Assembly (NCBI GenBank): GCA_030622635.1
Contig: JAUXFX010000009.1
Location: 1 to 35,878, forward strand
Reading direction: 5' to 3'
Source: Bacteroidota bacterium
GTDB lineage: Bacteria; Bacteroidota; Bacteroidia; Bacteroidales; JADFUO01
Length of the DNA: 35,878 nucleotides
Each line of letters begins with the position of its first letter. The first letter of the stretch is position 1. Shown here piece after piece: positions 1 through 8,435 of the stretch. The notes beneath the pieces were generated by a model. It saw only the letters and a list, made by a program, of their open reading frames with translations, was not told the DNA's origin and did not search any database. The position numbers and the translations under genes are program-made.

Positions 1-168
1 GCACCGCAGGGTAGCTATGTTTGGATGAGATAAGTGCTGAAAGCATCTAAGCACGAAACTTAGCCCAAGATGAGACTTCCTTTAAGGGTCGTTGTAGACT
101 ACGACGTTGATAGGCTGCAGGTGTAAAGGCAGTAATGTCAAAGCCAAGCAGTACTAATTACCCGTATA
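1..168 (+). rRNA. 23S ribosomal RNA, 3' end (truncated by window start)
   Basis: Characteristic 23S 3' terminal sequence (gtagctatgtttggatgagataagtgctgaaagcatctaagcacgaaact...gccaagcagtactaatta); followed by 5S. Confidence 0.95.
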
Positions 169-262
169 CTTTCTTATTTTTATTGTTTTTAATAGCATTC
201 TAACTTTGTATTTTCTTTCATATATATGTCATAAAATATCATTTTTTAAAGAAATTAAAGAT

Positions 263-375
<113 letters not shown>

Positions 376-385
376 TTTTATAAAA

Positions 386-415
386 GTCCTCCGAATATTC
401 GGGGGATTTTTTTTT
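386..415 (+). terminator. Rho-independent terminator of the rRNA operon
   Basis: Hairpin tcctccgaa/ttcgggggatttttttt followed by a T-run directly after 5S. Confidence 0.8.
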
Positions 416-511
416 GCCTTCTCTTTATATTATGTCTTTAAATAACTAATTTTGACAAAAATATAATCAGTGATTATTCGTTTTTTTAAATATATAATTT
501 TAATTCATAAA

Positions 512-2419
512 ATGTCATTCCTTAGAAAAGTAATATATATATTTACTATATTTATTTTAATTTCTTCAAATATTTATGCTGATGAGGGTGACACTCTTCA
601 ACAAAAAGTTGATTCTTCCGCAGTTTTTTATTTTTATGATAACCCTGATAGTGCTGCATTTTCAAAACTCTATTATATTGATACTATATTAACCGGCTTT
701 CAGCAATATGATCCAATATCAAAACATGGCAGATTTTATGCAGGTCTCGGAAACATCGGCTTAGCCCATCATAACATGATTTATAAGCCTTTTATCTCAA
801 ATGAATTTGATTTTGGGATTCACTCATTTGACAGATATCTATATAAAAATAAAACTGTAAAATATTACCGGCTTTTTATTCCTTATACCAAGTTATACTA
901 TGAAAACGGAGCAAAAAAGGAACAATTTTTCAGAGTAACTCATAGTCAGAATATTGCACGGCAATTTACAATCGGCTTAGATTTCCGTTTCATTCATTCA
1001 CCGGGATATTACGAGAGACAAAAATCAGATGATAAAAATCTTTTTATTACCGGTCAATATTACACTAAAAATAATCGCTATGGAATAATTGCCAATTATA
1101 TACACGATAAATTAATTGTTGAAGAAAACGGAGGAATTCAATCCGATAGTGTTTTTGAAAATAATATTGAAACCGACAAAAAACTTATTGATATTAACTT
1201 ACAAGACGCTCAAAATAAAATTAAGGAAGCCAGTATATTTTTTAATCAGTATTTTTATTTATCAAAAATTTCAAAGAATAATACCACAGATACTATTCCC
1301 AAAAAACAGAAACTCGATTTGGGCAGGATATCTCATTCGTTTTCTTGGTCAAGAAATCAATTTCTTTATGAAGACGAAAACCCGGCAAGTGTGTTTTACC
1401 AAAAATACGATTCAATAATTGATTCAACACTAACTCACGATTCAACTTATGTTATTAAAATTAAAAATCAACTTACATGGTCAAATTTAGGATTTAATGA
1501 TAAACTTGAAGACAAAATATTTTATCTGTATTTTAACTTAAATTATCAATATATTGAAATCGGAGGATATGCCCCAACAAAATATTTCAGTCAATTAATT
1601 CCTTCAGGTGGTTTCTCGGTTTTTATATTAAAAAGTTTTCGGCTTAATTTTAATGCCGGTTATACTTTTGGCGATTATAATAATGGAGGTTTTAAAGCTC
1701 AGGCTCAGATAGATCAGTTTATCGGGAACAAGAATAAAAATCTCGGTTTGTTAAAACTTAAAGCAACATATTCAAATCAAATACCATCCTATTATTATCA
1801 GCATTATGATGCAAACAATTTCAGATGGGATAATAATCTTAAGAAACAAAAATTTATTCTTGCCGGAGTTGAATACAGCTATAAAACTTTAAAACTTGGC
1901 GCCAATTTATACCAGCTTGAAAATTTTGTGTATTTTGATACACTTGCAAAACCTAATCAATTTGAAAAATCGTTTAATGTTATCAGTGCATTTATTTACA
2001 AGAATTTCAAAATCGGTAAGTTTGGAATTGATAACAAATTTATTTATCAGAATGTTTCCAATTCCAATGTTTTGCGACTTCCTGAACTAACAGCTAATGT
2101 CACTGTCCATTTCACACAAAATTTATTTCAAAATGCAGCAATTATTCAGCCAGGAATTAATGTATATTACTTCACAGATTATTATGCCAATGCTTATATG
2201 CCTGCTTTACGGAGCTTTTATATTCAGAATGAGAAAAATATCGGAAACTGTTTTTATGCAGATGTATTTCTTAATCTTAAAATAAAAAGAGTCCTTTTCT
2301 TTGTTAAATACCAACATTTTAATGCTAATTTTTCAGGTTATAATTACTATACTGTACCTCATTATCCCATGCAGGATGCAGCATTTAAATTAGGGATTAG
2401 CTGGAGATTTTATGATTAA
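512..2419 (+). CDS. Putative porin (Bacteroidetes Porin_10-like outer-membrane beta-barrel)
   Basis: ORF 470..2419; likely start at the internal ATG at 512 (MSFLRKVIYIFTIFILISSNIYA signal peptide). Alternating aromatic beta-strand pattern; ends in an aromatic-rich strand (FKLGISWRFYD). Confidence 0.7.
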   Translation: MSFLRKVIYIFTIFILISSNIYADEGDTLQQKVDSSAVFYFYDNPDSAAFSKLYYIDTILTGFQQYDPISKHGRFYAGLGNIGLAHHNMIYKPFISNEFDFGIHSFDRYLYKNKTVKYYRLFIPYTKLYYENGAKKEQFFRVTHSQNIARQFTIGLDFRFIHSPGYYERQKSDDKNLFITGQYYTKNNRYGIIANYIHDKLIVEENGGIQSDSVFENNIETDKKLIDINLQDAQNKIKEASIFFNQYFYLSKISKNNTTDTIPKKQKLDLGRISHSFSWSRNQFLYEDENPASVFYQKYDSIIDSTLTHDSTYVIKIKNQLTWSNLGFNDKLEDKIFYLYFNLNYQYIEIGGYAPTKYFSQLIPSGGFSVFILKSFRLNFNAGYTFGDYNNGGFKAQAQIDQFIGNKNKNLGLLKLKATYSNQIPSYYYQHYDANNFRWDNNLKKQKFILAGVEYSYKTLKLGANLYQLENFVYFDTLAKPNQFEKSFNVISAFIYKNFKIGKFGIDNKFIYQNVSNSNVLRLPELTANVTVHFTQNLFQNAAIIQPGINVYYFTDYYANAYMPALRSFYIQNEKNIGNCFYADVFLNLKIKRVLFFVKYQHFNANFSGYNYYTVPHYPMQDAAFKLGISWRFYD

Positions 2420-2440
2420 AATATCCACTAAGAAAAAGTT

Positions 2441-2570
2441 GGGTTAGAAATAAGGGGAATCCATACAGACGCCCTGCGGTCGTAAGGGAAATAAGGGAAA
2501 TAAGGGAAATAGCCTTTAGCCTTTTCACTTTAGCTTTTAGCCTTTCGCTTTTGGCTTTTAGCTTTTTATT
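2441..2570. repeat. Intergenic word repeats: (aagggaaat)n followed by (agcctttagcttttagc)n
   Basis: Direct inspection: 'aagggaaataagggaaataagggaaatagcctttagccttttcactttagcttttagcctttcgcttttggcttttagc'. Related to 12940-13012 and 28898-28945. Confidence 0.8.
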
Positions 2571-2719
2571 AACCGGCTTCTTTCACAAAAAGTCAGTTTT
2601 CTTTAGAGTATTTTGTGTGTCCACTCCAATAATATTGGGTTTTTTTGTGTATGCTATCCAAAAATATCCAATTATTTTGTTATATTTGCAATAATTATAC
2701 AAAAACAAATAAATGAATT

Positions 2720-3973
2720 ATGTTTAAAAAACGATTGATTTATAATGATATATTAAATCATTTAGAAAAAAAAGAATTTACAATAATAACAGGTGCAAGG
2801 AGTACTGGTAAAACAACTATTCTTTTAGAAATTTATAAACAATTAAAAACAAAGAAAAAAAATGTTTGGTTTGTATCATTTGAAAATGAAGAAATACTCA
2901 GAAGTATTAATCAACATCCTGAAAAATTATTTCAGTTTACGGATCAACCGTCAAGTATTCTTGAAGAAAACCAGGAATATTCAGAAAGGATAATTGTTTT
3001 AATAGATGAAATTCAATATGCCAATAATCCATCTAACTTCCTGAAATATTTATATGATCAATATAATCCTAATCTGAAAATTATAGCAACAGGAAGCAGT
3101 GCTTTTTATTTAGATAAAAAATTCAAAGATTCACTTGCAGGTCGTAAACGAATATTTGTTTTAAAAACACTAAATTTTGAAGAATATTTGATTTTTAAAG
3201 AAAAACACACGCTAATTAATGAATTGCATGAAATAAGGAATCGCGATAAATATCTTTCGATTAATTACAATAAACTTCTTCAATTATTTGATGATTTTTT
3301 GAATTATGGTGGGTATCCCGCAGTTGTTCTATCGAAAAGCAAGGAAGAAAAAATTGAAAAACTCACAGAATTAAAAAATGCTTATATAAAAAGAGATTTA
3401 ACAGAATCGGGTGTTAATAATGAAACGGCATTTTATAGCTTAATGGTTCTATTATCCGGACAAACAGGGAATATGCTTAATAAAAACGAATATGCTAAGC
3501 TTTTACGAATTGATAATAAAACTATTGAAAACTATATTTTTATTTTGCAAAAATGTTTTTATATCAGCCTTGTCAGGCCATTTTATACTAATATTAAGAA
3601 AGAGTTGATTAAGATGCCAAAGATATATTTTAACGATCTTGGATTAAGAAATATTCTTATCAATAGATTTTATACAATTGAAAATCGTGAAGATAAAGGA
3701 CAAATACTTGAAAATTATACTTATATCAGGTTAAATGAATTATATTCAGAAGATGATATTAAATTTTGGCGAACAACACAGCAAAATGAAGTTGACTTTA
3801 TAGTAACAGAATCATACAGAAAAGGAAAAGCAATTGAAGTAAAATATAATGCTGCCACATTAAAATCTTCAAAATATAATGCTTTTAAAAAATATTATCC
3901 GAATTATCCGTTACAATATATTTGTTATAAAACAGAAAATCTGAATATTGCTTTACCAGTATTAAAATTATAG
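2720..3973 (+). CDS. AAA+ ATPase with DUF4143-type C-terminus
   Basis: Walker A-like 'ITGARSTGKTT', Walker B 'IVLIDEIQYA', sensor 'IIATGSSAF', C-terminal 'FWRTTQQNEVDFIV...AIEVKY' nuclease-like DUF4143 signature. Confidence 0.85.
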   Translation: MFKKRLIYNDILNHLEKKEFTIITGARSTGKTTILLEIYKQLKTKKKNVWFVSFENEEILRSINQHPEKLFQFTDQPSSILEENQEYSERIIVLIDEIQYANNPSNFLKYLYDQYNPNLKIIATGSSAFYLDKKFKDSLAGRKRIFVLKTLNFEEYLIFKEKHTLINELHEIRNRDKYLSINYNKLLQLFDDFLNYGGYPAVVLSKSKEEKIEKLTELKNAYIKRDLTESGVNNETAFYSLMVLLSGQTGNMLNKNEYAKLLRIDNKTIENYIFILQKCFYISLVRPFYTNIKKELIKMPKIYFNDLGLRNILINRFYTIENREDKGQILENYTYIRLNELYSEDDIKFWRTTQQNEVDFIVTESYRKGKAIEVKYNAATLKSSKYNAFKKYYPNYPLQYICYKTENLNIALPVLKL

Positions 3974-4254
3974 TAACCAATCAGTATTAAATTTTCTTGA
4001 CAAATATTATTATTTGGGAAATCCATCCATACTAACTTCGTGTCGCTTTTGTCTTTTATCTTCCAGTTTATGTGTGTTAGGGTTTGTAGGAAGATTCAAT
4101 TTAGTGTTCGTCCATAAAGTAAGTGATTTTTTGATTTCAGAATAACGATTAACAATTTATGATTTTAGAAGTATTTGAAAATCATAAATCTAAAATCTGC
4201 AATCCTTGTTCGTAAATCAATTTTTAATAAATACTTCGACATTATAGACAAACA

Positions 4255-5127
4255 CTATTTCATCCCCCTTTGCTTCTTAATTTCCCTATAAGCTCCATTA
4301 AGTTTCTGAAATTTTTCTTTGGCTGCTTTTTTAAATTCCTCGCCAAGATGTGCTACTTTATCAGGATGGTATTTTGTTGCCATTTTATGATATGCTTTTT
4401 TCACCTCTTCATCAGTGGCATTGGATGTTACTTCAAGAATCTTATAGGCACTATCAGTTTCTTTAACAAACATTGCTCTTACCGACTGGTAATCGTTCCT
4501 GCTTATTCCAAGATAACCTGCTATCAGGTCAATGATATCAAGCTCACGTACATGAATTTGTCCGTCAGCCATTGAAATACCAAAAAGAAAATGCAAAAGC
4601 TGAAGCCGGGAAGCATATTCCATGTATTGCCTTACCTGCATACTGACGTTATAAACATTAATTTCCTGCTTCAAAATTTCACGCAACAACTTAATATTTC
4701 TTTCAGCTACACTAACACCAAACTGTTGAATAAAAAAACTTTTAACATAATCCAGTTCCGAACGTAAAACTTTACCGTCTGCTTTCATCACGGCAGCAGC
4801 AAGTATGAGCAGGCTAACACTGAAATCAGCAGGTTGCGTTTGAGTTTGACCCGGACTGTATGCATATTGTCCGCTTTGCATTCTATCATACATTGAACCG
4901 AAAACAAAACCAAGTATTCCGCCAATTGGTCCGCCAAAAGCCCAGCCAAGTCCCCCTCCTACCCATTTCCCATAACCGGATTTTTTCCGGGTGCGATTCA
5001 CATTTCCTTTATCATCATAAGAATTACTACTCTTTGAGTCTGTTCCGGATGCTGTACTTTTTTTATTCATATTTATGATAAAATATATCACAACACCAAT
5101 TACTAATATTATGATTAGATATGACAT
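4255..5127 (-). CDS. TerB-like / DnaJ domain co-chaperone (DjlA-like)
   Basis: N-terminal TM helix, Gly-rich segment, TerB-like '[27 protein letters not shown]', C-terminal J-domain with HPD motif '[20 protein letters not shown]'. Confidence 0.85.
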   Translation of the reverse strand: MSYLIIILVIGVVIYFIINMNKKSTASGTDSKSSNSYDDKGNVNRTRKKSGYGKWVGGGLGWAFGGPIGGILGFVFGSMYDRMQSGQYAYSPGQTQTQPADFSVSLLILAAAVMKADGKVLRSELDYVKSFFIQQFGVSVAERNIKLLREILKQEINVYNVSMQVRQYMEYASRLQLLHFLFGISMADGQIHVRELDIIDLIAGYLGISRNDYQSVRAMFVKETDSAYKILEVTSNATDEEVKKAYHKMATKYHPDKVAHLGEEFKKAAKEKFQKLNGAYREIKKQRGMK

Positions 5128-5310
5128 ACAAGTTGATTTTATTAGTAAATATTTGGTCGGTTTAACATTTCTTATTCCAATAAATATGGAATAATGGAAT
5201 GATGGAATAATTTAATAATGAAAATGTTCATTTGTGTCATCATCTTATTCTTGGCAAAAACATTCCTGTCTTCTTTTGATATTCAATATATTTTTCACCA
5301 AACAATTTTA

Positions 5311-6648
5311 TCATTTAATATTCTCTATCAAAGGCAATCCGTACCTCTCAACCATTTTAATGTTCATAGTTTCAAGTTGGTTAAGTATTGGGTTGTAAAT
5401 TTCAGGGATTACGGGAATATATACTCCGGTTACATTGATCTTTCCTTCCAAAATCATATCCACTGCGCATGCAGCAGGCAATGCAACTGTTCTTGCAATT
5501 GATGTATCGGTTTTTAAAGTACCAAAATCAAGCATGTTTGATTTAATTACTTCTTTTTTGCCATCCGGATACTTTGCCAGGAAAGTGTGTTGCATAACCA
5601 CCATATCCCTTTCATTTTCACCAATCATCATTTTTGAGATCATTAAATCGGATGTAACTTCAAACGGTGAATCTTCTTTGCGGTTCATTGGCTCATTTGA
5701 AAATAATCCAAGCCATTGCATAGCAATAACAGGATTTGAATCTTCTCCAATACCTAATTTTTTAGCAACTTTTTTTGCAATATTATCTGAATTTTCAGCT
5801 CCTGTCATTTTAGCCATAAAATCAGCATAAGACATGCCTTCCATATTCATTTTATCGTAAGATAGCAGGTTAACGGATTTGAAAACATCCATTATTTCAC
5901 ACCATTTATCATAACGGAAAGTACCGCGAAACATGGTTTTTGTTTCAGGAATACCATAAATTTCAATATAAGGTATTGAGTCCCTGTTAGGATATACTTC
6001 CAACTCTCCTACTTCGGGAAAATCAACTTTTATCGGATTTTTAAAAAGGTCTTCTGTGGGAACATAAATCACTTCTCCATGAAGAAGGTATTTTCCATCA
6101 TTATTTCCAGCCATTACAACTCCTTTTGGTGCCCAGGAAAATTTATAATTGAACGGATTTTTTTCTACTTCAGGGGCAACCAATGCTCCACAAAACGAAT
6201 AAAACTCCTCAACTTCACCATTTTTGTCATGAATATGGTCAATAATTCGCATTGCCGACATGTGGTCAATTCCGGGGTCAACACCAATTTCATTCAAAAT
6301 AATCACTCCGGCTTTTTTTGCTTCCTGGTCAAGTGCTTTCATTTCGGGCTTAACATAGGAAGTTGTTACCATATTTTTTTTGTGTTTGATACACATTTTT
6401 GCAACCATCAGATGATAAGCGAAAGGTAATAGACTAACAGAAATGTCATTTTCTGCAATAAGTTTGTCAAGCGTTTCTTTGTCGTCAACCGTCCATGCAA
6501 GCGACTTTCCATTAGGATGTCCTGCAATCATTTTATCAGCTTTTGATTTTGTTCGGGTAGCCACAGTTACCTGATAACCTTTACTTAATAAATAAGTAAC
6601 CATTGGTTTTACAACCATTCCAGCTCCAAAAATAAGTACTTTTTTCAT
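5311..6648 (-). CDS. Saccharopine dehydrogenase family protein
   Basis: N-terminal Rossmann 'KKVLIFGAGMVVKPMVTYLLSKGYQVTVATR'; 'GVDPGIDHMSAMRIIDHIH' and 'FYSFCGALVAPE' typical of saccharopine reductases. Confidence 0.88.
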   Translation of the reverse strand: MKKVLIFGAGMVVKPMVTYLLSKGYQVTVATRTKSKADKMIAGHPNGKSLAWTVDDKETLDKLIAENDISVSLLPFAYHLMVAKMCIKHKKNMVTTSYVKPEMKALDQEAKKAGVIILNEIGVDPGIDHMSAMRIIDHIHDKNGEVEEFYSFCGALVAPEVEKNPFNYKFSWAPKGVVMAGNNDGKYLLHGEVIYVPTEDLFKNPIKVDFPEVGELEVYPNRDSIPYIEIYGIPETKTMFRGTFRYDKWCEIMDVFKSVNLLSYDKMNMEGMSYADFMAKMTGAENSDNIAKKVAKKLGIGEDSNPVIAMQWLGLFSNEPMNRKEDSPFEVTSDLMISKMMIGENERDMVVMQHTFLAKYPDGKKEVIKSNMLDFGTLKTDTSIARTVALPAACAVDMILEGKINVTGVYIPVIPEIYNPILNQLETMNIKMVERYGLPLIENIK

Positions 6649-6739
6649 TTTAGTTTTTTTTCAATTATTATATAATTTATTTAAGATTTATAGTTCTACT
6701 ATTATTTTTGTGAAAAATGCGTAAATGCATAATTGATTA

Positions 6740-6800
6740 AAATAATCATTTAATCATTCTATCATTTTATTTATCATTTTATCATTCTATCATTTAATCC
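6740..6800. repeat. Intergenic 'aatcattctatcatttta' repeat tract
   Basis: Direct repetition of (t)atcatt(c/t)tatcattt(t/a)a between the two saccharopine-pathway genes. Confidence 0.75.
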
Positions 6801-6834
6801 ATTACCCGTTAAATTCGTAGTAGAACCAGATTTA

Positions 6835-8142
6835 TTATAAATACTCAGCAATATATTCATAATCAGGAGTTAATTTACCCTGATGCAAAATAACAGCTTT
6901 TTTAACCGGATTTGGTAGATTCAAAAGTTCAAAAGGTATATCATAATCTGCTGTTGCAATTGCTTTTACATATTTAAGAAAAGTGTCTCCAAAATAAATT
7001 GAGGATTCGCGTGGTAATTCGCTTGGTAAAATATCAACCGGCATTATCATAATGCCTTCGCCTTCATGCCCCATAGTTGGTTTTCTTGTAAACGGATTAT
7101 AAATAAAAACCGGATCTTCAATTTCTGTGCCCTTATGTGTACATTCTATTGATCCGTCCTGATCGCAGGTAATATCACCAATAACCGTCAATTTCGGATT
7201 ACCTTCTTTATATATTTTTTCAAGATAATCTTTAGTAATAATTCTCGGATAACGTTCATCCCAATACATGCAATTCATTAAAACAGTCAAATGATTGATA
7301 TATTTTTCAAACTGGTCTTTATATTTTTCCGGATGAGCATAATAATCCTGCAAGTCAAATTCCATATTGTTATTTAACGGCTCTGACAAATCTTCCTCTT
7401 TAAAAATAATTTTATAAATAACATTGTCAGGAAGGTCCGATCTGTTTTTCAAATCCAACAACCCTGAAGGTGATATTTCTTTTACAGGCAATAAATTTGT
7501 AATTTCCTGTGCACCCGTTGAAACATTACCATAACCTGTAAATCCTATAGTTAAGGGAGTTAACTCTTTTGGCAAGCCTTTCTCTGCAATTTCAAAACCA
7601 ACTTTTGAAATATCATTTTTAGCTTCTTCCAGCGAATCATAAAGATGTGATTGTTTTATTTTGATAAAAGGTGTTTCAAAACCAAAATATTTTAAACGCA
7701 AACCTAAGGACCATAAAGAATTGATCATTCCTGCCAGGCCAGCATATTTCCCGAAAAATATCAGTCTCCTCCCCTGCTCATCCATTATTTTTTCATAGTC
7801 AATGAGATTGATTTTTTCCTCTATCATTTTTTTGAGCATGGGCATATTATATTCCTGTCCTTTAATTACATGCGAAAAGAATATGTATGTTTTTCCATTT
7901 TCAAAATAAGATTCTGGTATTTCTTTTACACCAAAAATCACGGGAGCTTTTTTCAAATCATTTGTAATTATTGCTCCTGCTTTCTCAAATTCTTCATCTT
8001 TAAAAATTCTTTTCGGTGAGCTTTCAACTAAAACTTCCAGATTCTGATTTTTTGTTAAATATTTAACATGTTTAGGAGTAAGCGGTACACGCCTTTCCAT
8101 AACATATTTATCCTCATGACGAATTCCAATAATATTATTCAT
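6835..8142 (-). CDS. Lysine-ketoglutarate reductase-like protein (N-terminal half of alpha-aminoadipic semialdehyde synthase / AlaDh-PNT fold)
   Basis: 'IGIRHEDKYVMERRVPLTPKHV' AlaDh_PNT N-terminus; 'LIDYEKIMDEQGRRLIFFGKYAGLAGMINSLWSLGLRL' and 'MNCMYWDERYPRIIT' match the LKR domain of LKR/SDH. Confidence 0.82.
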   Translation of the reverse strand: MNNIIGIRHEDKYVMERRVPLTPKHVKYLTKNQNLEVLVESSPKRIFKDEEFEKAGAIITNDLKKAPVIFGVKEIPESYFENGKTYIFFSHVIKGQEYNMPMLKKMIEEKINLIDYEKIMDEQGRRLIFFGKYAGLAGMINSLWSLGLRLKYFGFETPFIKIKQSHLYDSLEEAKNDISKVGFEIAEKGLPKELTPLTIGFTGYGNVSTGAQEITNLLPVKEISPSGLLDLKNRSDLPDNVIYKIIFKEEDLSEPLNNNMEFDLQDYYAHPEKYKDQFEKYINHLTVLMNCMYWDERYPRIITKDYLEKIYKEGNPKLTVIGDITCDQDGSIECTHKGTEIEDPVFIYNPFTRKPTMGHEGEGIMIMPVDILPSELPRESSIYFGDTFLKYVKAIATADYDIPFELLNLPNPVKKAVILHQGKLTPDYEYIAEYL

Positions 8143-8435
8143 TCTTTAATTTTTTCATAAATTATTAAGTTTCTGAATCCCGTTGCCATATGTTTAGATT
8201 AATTAATAATTATTTCTTTATTTGTAACATATCAACTGCCAATTGCCGACTGCTGACTGCCGTTTATACCTTTGACCCTAATACAGTTATACTTCCTTAC
8301 AGAGTTTATCTGAATTATGGCAGGCAAACATACAAAATTTTTTAACAAATGATAATTTCCTGATATATATTTTTGTATTTTTGCATGCTTAAAATTAAAC
8401 TGGTTAAAAATCAATTAAATAATTTAAAAAATAAA

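Noticed and set aside
5435-6429. Plus-strand ORFs of 131 and 116 aa opposite the saccharopine dehydrogenase
   Set aside because: Antisense to a well-supported gene; no protein-like motifs.
8232-8414. 60-aa minus-strand ORF upstream of ppdK
   Set aside because: Includes the dispersed repeat word and overlaps the likely ppdK promoter; no coding signature.
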